A stretch of 8,955 nt of DNA, taken from NCBI GenBank assembly GCA_016763235.1, contig JAESUE010000123.1, forward strand, positions 1 to 8,955, written 5' to 3'. The position numbers and the translations under genes were made by a program. Origin of the DNA: Pseudomonadales bacterium (lineage in GTDB: Bacteria > Pseudomonadota > Gammaproteobacteria > Pseudomonadales > UBA3067). This document shows, in pieces, positions 1-6,785 of this stretch. Position 1 is the first letter of the stretch; every line of letters begins with the position of its first letter. Under the pieces are notes generated by a model. That model ran no database searches and was not told the DNA's origin. It worked only from the letters and a program-made list of their open reading frames with translations.

Positions 1-69
1 AAATGTGAGTTTAAATGATTATTTTTTAACGCTGTTATGCACGAATTTGAGCGTGAGCTGAGTAGTTAC
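1..69 (+). repeat. MITE-like repeat, copy A (right part, cut by window edge)
   Basis: This is the right part of the dispersed element seen complete at 3626-3746. It matches that copy almost base for base from AAATGTGAGTTTA to the terminal GTTAC, but lacks about 8 bp in the centre. The left arm would lie outside the window. It ends 28 bp before the pmoC start codon, so its right end faces the gene, as copy C does toward the MipA gene. Confidence 0.85.
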
Positions 70-97
70 ATTACTAAAATAACTGAGGAGAATACTT

Positions 98-907
98 ATG
101 GCTGCTGTTACGAATAAACCTGTAGCACCATCTTCCGAACGTAGTTTTATAACACGTATGTTGTACCCCAAAGATGCCGAGGGTTTACCAAGGGCACCTC
201 TAGCTGCTGCAGTTTCAGTAGCTGTAATAGCTGCTATCGGTTTGGGGCTTTACCGGTGGTACATGGAGAGTACGGCCTTTACCGTCGGCCTTGATTATTT
301 TGAGCCAGAGTTTCAAATTTATTGGATGAGTTGGTTTTATGGGCAGATTGCCGTACTTGGAATAGTAGGTGCCATAGGTGTGCCTTGGGTTTGGTTTACT
401 CGTCCATCGAGAGAAGAAGTAATGGCCATGCCTGCAAGTGATGAGCTTGGATGGTATATGATGGTGTTTACTTTCATGGCTGTGTGTAGTTTTTTAGTGG
501 TGTGTGTGTTGGGAATATGGGTTGAAGCTGATGCTGCGTGGCACCAAGTTACGATTCGTGATACTGACTTTACCCCGACCCATATCCAGTTATTCTACGG
601 ACTCATTCCAGGGGCAGGAGTAGGGCTTGTGATTGGTTTGCTGTGGCTGCATACGCGTATGCCATACTATCAGGGGCGGGTTTCTGTTCCATTACTTATT
701 GCCGGATCAGCGCCGTTGTTGATTATGCCCAACTTAGGTTATAACGAGTGGGGTCATACTTTCTTCTACGCAGAAGAGCTATTTGCCGCGCCAGTGCACT
801 GGGGATTTGTTGTGCTGGGTTGGGGGTTATTCGCAATAACGGGTTTTTTCTTGGAGTGTTTTAATAGGATATTAGTCCTTACTAAGCTTAAGGGAGCTGC
901 TGCATAG
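98..907 (+). CDS. pmoC: Copper membrane monooxygenase subunit C (PmoC/AmoC family)
   Basis: Subunit C of a particulate methane / ammonia / hydrocarbon monooxygenase, an inner-membrane copper enzyme of three subunits that oxidises small hydrophobic substrates. The 269 residues have the usual PmoC length, about six hydrophobic segments (near 34-52, 72-100, 118-142, 164-185, 195-211 and 232-258) and the family signature around residues 143-168. Metal ligands are all present: D145, H149 and H162 match the CuC site (Asp156, His160, His173 of Methylococcus capsulatus), and N216, H220 and H234 match the reported CuD site, with a constant offset of 11. A strong GAGGAG lies 7 bp before the ATG. No pmoA or pmoB follows: a terminator and a convergent gene come next, so this is either a solitary copy or the last gene of an A-B-C order operon. 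The sequence differs clearly from the PmoC of type I methanotrophs as I recall it, so a hydrocarbon monooxygenase is a fair guess, not proven. Confidence 0.95.
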   Translation: MAAVTNKPVAPSSERSFITRMLYPKDAEGLPRAPLAAAVSVAVIAAIGLGLYRWYMESTAFTVGLDYFEPEFQIYWMSWFYGQIAVLGIVGAIGVPWVWFTRPSREEVMAMPASDELGWYMMVFTFMAVCSFLVVCVLGIWVEADAAWHQVTIRDTDFTPTHIQLFYGLIPGAGVGLVIGLLWLHTRMPYYQGRVSVPLLIAGSAPLLIMPNLGYNEWGHTFFYAEELFAAPVHWGFVVLGWGLFAITGFFLECFNRILVLTKLKGAAA

Positions 908-930
908 TATCCCACTTTGAGTGATCACTG

Positions 931-985
931 GTGACTGTTCCGCTTACTCTCAAATTCCCGTGGAATGGCGGGTGTGCTGAGTAGG
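931..985 (+). repeat. Possible decayed, short copy of the same repeat
   Basis: GTGACTGTTC at 931-940, then CTTACTCTCAAATTC at 942-956, resemble the arm of the dispersed element, and GCTGAGTAG at 976-984 resembles its right end. The centre is missing and the region between forms a small hairpin (CCCG 957-960 with CGGG 969-972). The similarity is partial, so this may be a relic or chance. A perfect 10-bp palindrome AGTGATCACT lies just before it at 920-929. Confidence 0.3.
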
Positions 986-1010
986 CGCGAGTTAAGTCAT
1001 GTACCTAATA

Positions 1011-1040
1011 AAGAAGGCCGTATTTAATACGGTCTTTTTT
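1011..1040. terminator. Bidirectional intrinsic terminator between pmoC and the MipA gene
   Basis: CCGTA at 1018-1022 pairs with TACGG at 1028-1032, and pairing extends outward through AAGAAG/CTTTTTT with G-T wobbles. On the plus strand a run of six T follows the stem (1035-1040), a classic terminator for pmoC. On the minus strand the stem is followed by TTCTTTATT, and it lies directly after the MipA stop codon, so it can serve both convergent genes. Confidence 0.85.
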
Positions 1041-1884
1041 ATTGGGTAAAAAATATCCATGTAATAGACGTTCCCCAAAGTAAACTGGCCTTTCTTTTGA
1101 CCAAAGGGCTATCTGATCGCTCGCTATTTGATAAATCAACCAATCTAATATAAGTATCAAATTTAAGATTACCCTGCCTCTTCTGCATTCCTGCTGAGTA
1201 AAGGAAGCCGCTGTACCCCTTGTTAGCGGTAAATAACGGCCTGTCTGTTGCGCTGAAATTCTTTTTGACACCGTAGTAATAGTTATTATGTTCCTTGCTG
1301 GCGTAGATTGGTCCGAGGCCCACCCGGAAGCGCCACTGGTAATACTGGAAGTGGTATTTGATTCGTGGATTGCTGATCCATCCGATTGTTTCTACCTGCT
1401 TTAGGTCGCTCGCTAGGCCATAGCGCAAGGGAATATCTAAAAATAGTTTATTCCCACTTCTCTTCCACAGGTAATACTCTATAGCTGGCCCCATCTCCAA
1501 AACTGCATCTAGGTTGGGCATGTTTTCCCGGATATCATTATTGGTACTTTTTACGGGGGGTGTTCCATCTGCGCTGATATCAATAACCAGTTTCTCAGAA
1601 TTAAAAATAAGACTGCTTATTCGACCATTAGAAAGCTTTAACCTTGGGCCTTGGTATTGCAGGTATGGAATCGGAGTAAAAACGTTATTTACATGCTCTG
1701 AGCCAGGGTAGTCTGGGATGCTATAGAAACCGATTCCGGCCCCCAAAGACCAGTGGTGTTCGCCTGTATTCTCTGTCGCGTAGAGGCTGCATGAAATGGG
1801 TGCAAGTAAGAGAGGTAAGCACAGTAGCATGTTTTTTAGGGTGTTACTGATCCTTTGTCTCCGAGTGGATAGGAAGTAATGCAT
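1039..1884 (-). CDS. MipA/OmpV family outer-membrane protein
   Basis: An outer-membrane beta-barrel of the MipA/OmpV family. E. coli MipA is a scaffold linking MltA and PBP1B; OmpV-type members of other bacteria are less well understood, so the precise role here is open. Family hallmarks visible are WSLGAGIGFYSIPDYPGS near the mature N-terminus, the RENMPNLD segment followed by LEMGP, the NNYYYGV segment, and DSPLV near the C-terminus, ending in a strand with aromatic residues. The frame is open back to a TTG at 2007, but everything upstream of 1912 is the mobile repeat copy C, so I start at the ATG at 1884. This gives 281 residues: a basic n-region, a hydrophobic stretch (residues 19-31) and a cleavage site after SLYA (residue 36). 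An alternative start is the ATG at 1830. No good Shine-Dalgarno precedes either. The 3' end meets the shared terminator. Confidence 0.85.
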   Translation of the reverse strand: MHYFLSTRRQRISNTLKNMLLCLPLLLAPISCSLYATENTGEHHWSLGAGIGFYSIPDYPGSEHVNNVFTPIPYLQYQGPRLKLSNGRISSLIFNSEKLVIDISADGTPPVKSTNNDIRENMPNLDAVLEMGPAIEYYLWKRSGNKLFLDIPLRYGLASDLKQVETIGWISNPRIKYHFQYYQWRFRVGLGPIYASKEHNNYYYGVKKNFSATDRPLFTANKGYSGFLYSAGMQKRQGNLKFDTYIRLVDLSNSERSDSPLVKRKASLLWGTSITWIFFTQ

Positions 1885-1911
1885 ATAATAATTAGCTGAT
1901 AACGCTATTTT

Positions 1912-2021
1912 GTAACGATTCAGCTCACGTGCAAGCTCACGCATAATAGCGTTAAAAAATGATTGTTTAACCATATAAACGCCTGTTTTTCGCCTTGTTC
2001 TGCTCAAATTTGAACAGTGAC
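1912..2021 (-). mobile_element. MITE-like repeat, copy C, with 8-bp target duplication
   Basis: Complete 110-bp copy, in minus orientation relative to the copy at 3626-3746. It starts GTAAC at 1912 and ends GTGAC at 2021. Compared with copy B it lacks 11 bp in the left arm (between two TTC triplets), which accounts for 110 against 121 bp. It is flanked by direct repeats GCTATTTT at 1904-1911 and 2022-2029, which I read as a target-site duplication. GTAA ends with an 8-bp duplication are typical of the IS66 family. The element carries no transposase. It reads through in frame with the MipA gene and supplies spurious upstream start codons. Confidence 0.85.
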
Positions 2022-2029
2022 GCTATTTT

Positions 2030-2363
2030 TTTCATTTTTCAAGTTTTGTTGCGTCATCCATATTTACAGGAGGCGCAATGGTTCCTGTATACGAAATAGT
2101 TACACAAGGTAACTAACGAAAGTATAAGTATTGGGCATCTGCATCCTAAACTTAGATAGAGTAGTTGTGAGAATTCTAAGGGATATTTATATCTTTACAG
2201 AAAAATAAATGTATTTTCTTCGCTTCCAATATAGACAGTGTATTGGATTATGCATTGAAAATAGGTGAGATTGGCGTAAGGGCGGCTGAACTTAGGGATT
2301 TTCAGTCTGCGCGCTTATTACTTGTTTCAGAAATAATGTTTTTTGTCATTGGGTAGGTGAAAG
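2030..2363. other. Intergenic region between divergent MipA and MORN genes
   Basis: No convincing protein gene. It holds a TTGAAA at 2037-2042 on the minus strand, a possible -35 of the ancestral MipA promoter. It also holds a 12-codon ORF with a strong Shine-Dalgarno (2078-2116) and GTTAC-ACAAG-GTAAC at 2099-2113, the terminal pentamers of the dispersed repeat facing each other. On the plus strand a weak promoter candidate is TTGTGA (2165-2170) and TATATC (2188-2193) with a 17-bp spacer, each only 4 of 6 matches. A frame without ATG near its start is open from 2180 to the TAG at 2354-2356. Confidence 0.5.
2078..2116 (+). CDS. Possible 12-residue leader peptide
   Basis: ATG at 2078 opens the short peptide MVPVYEIVTQGN and stops at TAA 2114-2116. 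A perfect AGGAGG lies at 2068-2073, only 4 bp before the ATG, which is slightly close. The 3' half of the ORF forms a small hairpin (GTTAC 2099-2103 with GTAAC 2109-2113). It lies about 250 bp before the MORN gene on the same strand, so it could be a leader peptide or the remnant of a decayed gene. I know of no family match. The only support is the strong ribosome binding site. Confidence 0.22.
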   Translation: MVPVYEIVTQGN

Positions 2364-3566
2364 GTGAGAATGGTATTTCCTTCAAAAAAAGCAGGTAAAA
2401 ACTGCGTATTGTTCACCCTTCTGGTAGTAGTGAGCCTATTACAAGCATGCCAGAGAAGTGAAAATGTAAAAGTTAATTTTAATAGTGGTAGCCACTATAT
2501 TGGCGAGGTGACGTCTGAGAAAAAGCAGGGGCATGGCATTTTCATTTGGCCAAATGGCGCTCGTTATGAAGGTAGCTGGCAGGATGACCTGCAATCTGGT
2601 TACGGCGTATACGTGGATGGAGCGGGTGCTAAATACGAAGGTGAGTGGCAACTAGGTAAGTATCATGGAAATGGGATATACACGTGGCCAAGTGGGAGTC
2701 AGTACCGAGGCCAGTTTAAAGATGGAGACAAGGCGGGGCAGGGAGTTTTTCAGTGGTCGAATGGAGATAAGTATACCGGTCAGTGGCAGCAAAACAAATC
2801 GGAAGGGTTTGGGATAAAAACTTGGCACTCGGGCAAAGTTTATGAAGGAGAGTTTAAAGGTGGACAAATGCATGGGCAGGGAAAGTTAAAGTGGTCTGAT
2901 GGGCATGTCTATGAGGGTGGCTTTCAAAATAACTTGGCAGATGGTTCGGGTATATACCGCTGGCCTGATAAAACCTATTACCAGGGCGATTTTGTTAAAG
3001 GAATGAAGCAGGGGATTGGTATACAGGTATGGGCTGATGGCAATCGTTATGAAGGACGTTTTGTCGATGATAAAAGGTCGGGTAGAGGTGTCATGAAGTG
3101 GCCAGATGGCAGGGTTTATGAAGGGCAGTTTGAAAACGATGGGATCAGCGGTAATGGCGAGATGAGTTGGCTTAATGCCGAGAAATATGTCGGTGAATTC
3201 AAAGCCGGTAGCCCATCAGGAAGTGGTGCTTATAGTTGGCCGGATGGCGCTTCGTATAAAGGCTTGTTTGTGAAGGGCTTGAAGCACGGAGAAGGCATAT
3301 ATAAATATTCTGATGGTCGTAGCTATAAGGGTGAGTTTAAGCATGATTTCCCCGACGGAAAAGGGGATTACTCTTGGCCAAGCGGAGAGAGATACGAAGG
3401 TGAATTTAAGTCAGGTCAAAAGCAAGGTGAGGGAATATTTTATTGGGCGGATGGCAGCCGTTATGAAGGCGTTTTTTCTAACGATAAAATAAATGGGAAG
3501 GGGGTATGTTATTTTGATGGTGCCCCGGAGGCTTGTGAATTTTTAAATGGTGTCCGGGCCGATTAA
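2364..3566 (+). CDS. MORN-repeat lipoprotein
   Basis: A 400-residue lipoprotein built almost entirely of MORN repeats. The signal peptide ends in the lipobox LLQAC with the acylated Cys at residue 29; the next residue is Gln, not Asp, which favours the outer membrane. From Tyr45 there are 15 consecutive units of exactly 23 residues with the pattern YxGxF/W...GxGxxxWxxG, the last beginning at Tyr367. The tail has a Cys pair (C382, C391) in CYFDGAPEAC. MORN repeats fold into elongated beta-hairpin arrays that bind lipids or proteins; bacterial MORN lipoproteins are mostly uncharacterised, so no function is assigned. The start is a GTG with AGGTGA at 2355-2360; an ATG two codons later (2370) has its own AAGGTGA at 2361-2367 and is equally possible. 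The gene stands alone; a repeat copy follows its stop by about 40 bp. Confidence 0.9.
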   Translation: MRMVFPSKKAGKNCVLFTLLVVVSLLQACQRSENVKVNFNSGSHYIGEVTSEKKQGHGIFIWPNGARYEGSWQDDLQSGYGVYVDGAGAKYEGEWQLGKYHGNGIYTWPSGSQYRGQFKDGDKAGQGVFQWSNGDKYTGQWQQNKSEGFGIKTWHSGKVYEGEFKGGQMHGQGKLKWSDGHVYEGGFQNNLADGSGIYRWPDKTYYQGDFVKGMKQGIGIQVWADGNRYEGRFVDDKRSGRGVMKWPDGRVYEGQFENDGISGNGEMSWLNAEKYVGEFKAGSPSGSGAYSWPDGASYKGLFVKGLKHGEGIYKYSDGRSYKGEFKHDFPDGKGDYSWPSGERYEGEFKSGQKQGEGIFYWADGSRYEGVFSNDKINGKGVCYFDGAPEACEFLNGVRAD

Positions 3567-3605
3567 AGATTTCAGGGCTTAGTGGGCATTAAAAAGTGGA
3601 AGTTT

Positions 3606-3746
3606 GTAACTATTAAGCGAACCCTGTAACTGTTCAGATTGCGTTCAAATTCGAGCAGAACAAGGCGAAAAATGTGAGTTTATACTCATAAATGATCATT
3701 TTTTAACGCCGTTATGCACGAATTTGAGAGTGAGCTGAATAGTTAC
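3606..3746 (+). mobile_element. MITE-like repeat, copy B (full length)
   Basis: The core element is 3626-3746, 121 bp, GTAAC to GTTAC. Its left arm (3626-3672) and the reverse complement of its right arm (3700-3746) agree at about 34 of 47 positions, both running into A5/T5. The centre has a small hairpin TGAGT-TTAT-ACTCA and a palindrome ATGATCAT. A further 20 bp at 3606-3625 resembles the right end again (16 of 20), as if a terminal segment were duplicated in tandem. No matching direct repeats flank it. It fills the gap between the convergent MORN and esterase genes, where its hairpin with A and T runs may end transcription from both sides. Confidence 0.85.
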
Positions 3747-3753
3747 CTTAATT

Positions 3754-5244
3754 TTATTTAAAAGAAATAGAGCTATAGGCTCCGGGGTCTACTTTAGGGA
3801 TATTTGCTTGAAACCCTGTATTGATGGTGTCGATGATTTCATTGCTGACAACAGAGTAGCCTCTGGCGGTAAGGTGTACGCCATCCAGCGAGAAGGCATC
3901 ACCTGTAGCATAGGTGGCGTTGATGGATCCAGTGCCGTAAGAAAAACCTTGCTGTACTTCATTTAGCAGTTCTGCAACATCAACAAAGAGGATGTTGTCG
4001 TTGGAGTCTGCAATGCCTTTGATGCTGGCATTAAAGGCCAGTCGGGCGGTAGTGATAAGGTCTATTTCCATGGGGGTGAGTACATCTTCATCGGCAAGAG
4101 GGGTGTTAACACCCCAGAGTGAAGTACTACCTTCAGAAACAGGCTCACCAATTTTGGAGGCGGTAGTCAGTAGGATAAGATCATTTGCGGTGGCTTGTCG
4201 GATTGATGGTAGGGTTAAACCGGTAAGATCGGTCAGTGACTCGTCCTCGATAACGACAGCATTTTGGCCCACTGAAAAAGTAATGCTTCGTTCTTGTTGT
4301 TCATCGGAGGTGATGAGACTTCCTTGAAAAGCCGCTTGCAAGCCTGCGTTATATTCGGCGTACCCTGAAGTCAGTAAATCTACGGTTTCTTGATCTAGCG
4401 GCAGCGCATTAAAAGGCACGGTGGTAAAAAATGGAATCGCGCTAATATCGGGAATATTGATCAGTACACCCTTGCCACCCGCTGCGGATAAGGCTGTTAC
4501 CACTTGGCTGTATATGCTTGCGAACAGGTTGGGGTCGGTAAGATCGTCGCTCCCATAAGTAGATGGATGAAGGTTACCTAGCTGATTAGTTCCTGTTCCA
4601 CCGGATGAAGCATAGGAAAGAACATCGTTATTCCCAACCCACAAAACAAAAAATGAAGGTTGTTGCGATACCGCATCGCTGAGCATAGTGGTATTGGCCT
4701 CGCTAGCAAAACGTGCAAAATAGGGGTTTGCTGTTGCAGGGCTAGCACTTACGCCAGCAGGGTCGCCGTATCCTGGCGTAATAAGGTGGTAGGATTTGGC
4801 TCCGGGCACTCCCATATTGTTAAACGCGCCGGTTAATGGGGAGAAAACCTCGGTTGTGGAAATTCCGGCAATAGGCTCTGGAGATTCAGTCTCGGCATTC
4901 AGTATTAATCGATTAGGAAACGCAGGGTTGGCATTTCCTCCAAAGAGCAAACCTCCTAGGTTATCGCTGACCAATGGCTGATTAAAGTCGCCTCCACCCA
5001 CCTTTGCGAACTGTGTAGCGAGGATCGCTGGGTAGGAGTTTTCTTGCCCGTGAAGATACAGTGCTGCATCTGCATACCCGGCAGTTAAGGAATCCCCCAG
5101 GCTGACAAAATGACTTAAATCTGCGGAACCGCTATTAAAGTGTGTTTCGTCACCGACAGGGTTATCAAACTCGGCGTTACACGCGAGCAGTGTCGTTAGT
5201 AGCAGTGTGAGGCCAAATGACCGCCGGATAATTTTTGTATTCAT
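3754..5244 (-). CDS. SGNH/GDSL esterase-lipase, outer-membrane lipoprotein
   Basis: A 496-residue hydrolase of the SGNH/GDSL family, which cleaves esters of lipids or other acylated substrates. The N-terminus is a lipoprotein signal with LLAC and Cys22 as the acylated residue; Asn follows, so outer-membrane sorting is likely. Conserved blocks in order are FVSLGDSLTAGY with nucleophile Ser52, MGVPG with the block II glycine near 145, VGNND at 203-207 (block III Asn), and DGVHLT with Asp454 and His457 completing the triad. It is larger than minimal SGNH domains (about 200 residues) because of long inserts between blocks. The ATG is 11 bp after the fadL-like gene's stop, and its GAGGA site overlaps that stop, so the two are co-transcribed and probably translationally coupled. 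An esterase next to a FadL channel suggests lipid or wax-ester hydrolysis followed by uptake of the acyl product; this is inference. Confidence 0.92.
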   Translation of the reverse strand: MNTKIIRRSFGLTLLLTTLLACNAEFDNPVGDETHFNSGSADLSHFVSLGDSLTAGYADAALYLHGQENSYPAILATQFAKVGGGDFNQPLVSDNLGGLLFGGNANPAFPNRLILNAETESPEPIAGISTTEVFSPLTGAFNNMGVPGAKSYHLITPGYGDPAGVSASPATANPYFARFASEANTTMLSDAVSQQPSFFVLWVGNNDVLSYASSGGTGTNQLGNLHPSTYGSDDLTDPNLFASIYSQVVTALSAAGGKGVLINIPDISAIPFFTTVPFNALPLDQETVDLLTSGYAEYNAGLQAAFQGSLITSDEQQERSITFSVGQNAVVIEDESLTDLTGLTLPSIRQATANDLILLTTASKIGEPVSEGSTSLWGVNTPLADEDVLTPMEIDLITTARLAFNASIKGIADSNDNILFVDVAELLNEVQQGFSYGTGSINATYATGDAFSLDGVHLTARGYSVVSNEIIDTINTGFQANIPKVDPGAYSSISFK

Positions 5245-5252
5245 GGTCTTTG

Positions 5253-5257
5253 TCCTC
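5253..5257 (-). promoter_or_regulatory. Ribosome binding site of the esterase overlapping the fadL-like stop
   Basis: On the minus strand the sequence reads TGAGGA: the TGA stop of the upstream gene (5256-5258) shares bases with the GAGGA Shine-Dalgarno, 8 bp before the ATG at 5244. This fixes the esterase start and points to translational coupling. Confidence 0.8.
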
Positions 5258-6500
5258 AGATTTTATATTGAACGCCAAAACCAAAGGCGATGGCGGTATT
5301 TTTGTATTCACCTGAAAAAGGGATGGTGCTGCCTGACTGCTGATAGAAGTCGTAGGACGCATCAAACTCATCAAATATCAGGAATAGATAAGAAAGGTCG
5401 AGCACCCAATTTTCGGATATGGCATAACTGAGCCCAGACGTTATTCCAATGGAATCATTACGAGGCGCTTCTGGTGTGAAATATCCCGGTTTGACGGGGG
5501 TTTTGTCTATATAAACACCTGCGCGAAAAGCGAACTGTTCAATCTGATGTTGAACACCGAGGCGATATATATTGGAATCCTCATAATTTCTCGGGTTGAG
5601 AGATGTGCCAGCGCTATTGTTAAAATTGACGTTTAGATTCTCGTAGGCGCTCCAGAACGTACGATTAAAATCGACTGCGACAACGGTGTGCGCATTAAAA
5701 TGGTAGGCCATAGCCAAAGTGAATTCGGCCGGTAAAACCAAGTCTGCATTGAATGTGGTATCGGGGAAAGCATTTTGCAGAGAGGAAGGGATATTCCTGA
5801 AATCAGCCGGTTCATTTCTTGCTTCCAGTTCAACCTTAGATCGATAATCAATGCCGAAGGTGATTGTGGGGGATATGCGTGCCAGCATTCCAATGTTATA
5901 ACCCCACGCATTCACGCCAGAGGCTTCTATCGTCACGTTTGAGCGGACGCCATTCTCATCAGCCAAAGAAGTAGAAAGATTGCGGTTAAATTCTATATTT
6001 CCCGTTACATAACTCACGCCAATACCGATGCTCAATACGTCGTTAAATTGGTAAGCCACGGAGGGCTGAATGAAAATGGTTTGTAGCTCAATGGTGTTGA
6101 GTAAATGTGAACCAGCCCAGCCTTGTTCCCACTCTACCGCATTACCGAAAGGCGTATAAATCCCCAAGCCATAGCTGACTTGTTCGTTGATTTTTTTGAC
6201 AGCATAAAAATTAATCGGGGTGCCCAGAGGGTTATCCGTTTCTGCACCGGCTTGGGTGATTTGGTTTTGAAACGCTGAATTGCCCTGTATGGGTGTGACG
6301 CCACCGGTAATATCCAGTTCTGACTGTAGGAAAGTCATGCCCGCAGGATTAAAGAAAACAACTTCGGCACTGTCGGTAATCGCTCCGCCAGTGTGCCCCA
6401 TACCCAAGGATTTTTGCCCCTGCAATGAGAGCCTATACCCACCAGCAAATGCTGAGGATGAAATGCTAAAATAGAGAAGAATGAGTAATAGTCGTTTCAT
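5256..6500 (-). CDS. FadL/TodX (OmpP1) family outer-membrane hydrophobic-compound channel
   Basis: A 414-residue outer-membrane beta-barrel that lets long-chain fatty acids or hydrocarbons cross the outer membrane by lateral diffusion. The signal peptide is cleaved after SSAFA (residue 19), and the mature N-terminus begins GGYRLSLQGQKSLGMGHTG, the FadL hatch region. NPAGM at 51-55 is the family hallmark, and YTPFG followed by a Trp/Gly segment and a long Gly- and Tyr-rich barrel follow. It ends FGFGVQYKI, a beta-barrel strand with Ile rather than Phe last. Length is close to the usual 400-450. It is the first gene of a two-gene operon with the GDSL esterase. Substrate class (fatty acid or hydrocarbon) cannot be read from sequence alone. 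The ATG lacks a strong Shine-Dalgarno. Confidence 0.93.
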   Translation of the reverse strand: MKRLLLILLYFSISSSAFAGGYRLSLQGQKSLGMGHTGGAITDSAEVVFFNPAGMTFLQSELDITGGVTPIQGNSAFQNQITQAGAETDNPLGTPINFYAVKKINEQVSYGLGIYTPFGNAVEWEQGWAGSHLLNTIELQTIFIQPSVAYQFNDVLSIGIGVSYVTGNIEFNRNLSTSLADENGVRSNVTIEASGVNAWGYNIGMLARISPTITFGIDYRSKVELEARNEPADFRNIPSSLQNAFPDTTFNADLVLPAEFTLAMAYHFNAHTVVAVDFNRTFWSAYENLNVNFNNSAGTSLNPRNYEDSNIYRLGVQHQIEQFAFRAGVYIDKTPVKPGYFTPEAPRNDSIGITSGLSYAISENWVLDLSYLFLIFDEFDASYDFYQQSGSTIPFSGEYKNTAIAFGFGVQYKI

Positions 6501-6615
6501 TGTTTTACCGTTTTATCCATTAATCGTGGGCGTTAAACAGTTGAGGCCGGAGGGGGGTATGCTACTGGGCATGTAAAGCTCGAATTAGCGGTGAGCCGCC
6601 ACAAGTAGTTTTAAG

Positions 6616-6705
6616 AAGAAAGGGAGTGCAAGGGAAGTTATTTTGTAAGAGAGAGTCTCAGCGGCTGATCGTTCAGCTGAATGATTTCCCTTCACCGCCT
6701 TTCTT
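6616..6705. other. Long imperfect hairpin, about 20 bp stem
   Basis: The left arm, 6616-6636, pairs with the right arm, 6686-6705: AAGAAAGG with CCTTTCTT and AAGGGAA with TTCCCTT, joined by a further few pairs with one bulge and one mismatch. The 49-nt loop holds TCAGC/GCTGA, which can form a smaller stem. On the plus strand it is followed by GGGGCTTTTTGTCC. In the minus-strand RNA it would sit in the fadL leader or the cyclase 3' UTR. It could be a terminator, a structured leader or another repeat family. Confidence 0.5.
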
Positions 6706-6785
6706 GGGGCTTTTTGTCCTTTATCCCAGAGCTTAGGGTGTAGTTAGAGGGGTTTAAAGTCAAGGGTCATTTATGCAGTAAAATT

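Noticed and set aside
98..907. Calling the organism a methanotroph because of pmoC
   Set aside because: One subunit of a family that also oxidises ammonia and short hydrocarbons does not set the substrate.
1005..1271. 88-residue ORF on the minus strand
   Set aside because: It lies within the MipA/OmpV gene in another frame and runs through the terminator; no family features.
1912..2007. N-terminal extension of the MipA gene to the TTG at 2007
   Set aside because: It is encoded by the mobile repeat, lacks a signal peptide at the start, and would place the hydrophobic segment deep in the protein.
2180..2356. Open frame of 58 codons upstream of the MORN gene
   Set aside because: No ATG near its start and no ribosome site. 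The inferred helix-like segment ending in SARLLLVSEI is suggestive of a gene remnant but not enough to call.
2499..3530. 69-bp periodicity in the MORN gene, read as a tandem DNA repeat or CRISPR-like array
   Set aside because: The period is exactly 23 codons and the units differ at the DNA level, so it is protein repeat, not a DNA array; no identical spacers or repeats.
3992..4327. 111-residue plus-strand ORF
   Set aside because: Fully antisense to the GDSL esterase; an open shadow frame with no signal or domain.
5633..5911. 92-residue minus-strand ORF
   Set aside because: Out-of-frame shadow of the FadL gene with low-complexity, non-domain composition.
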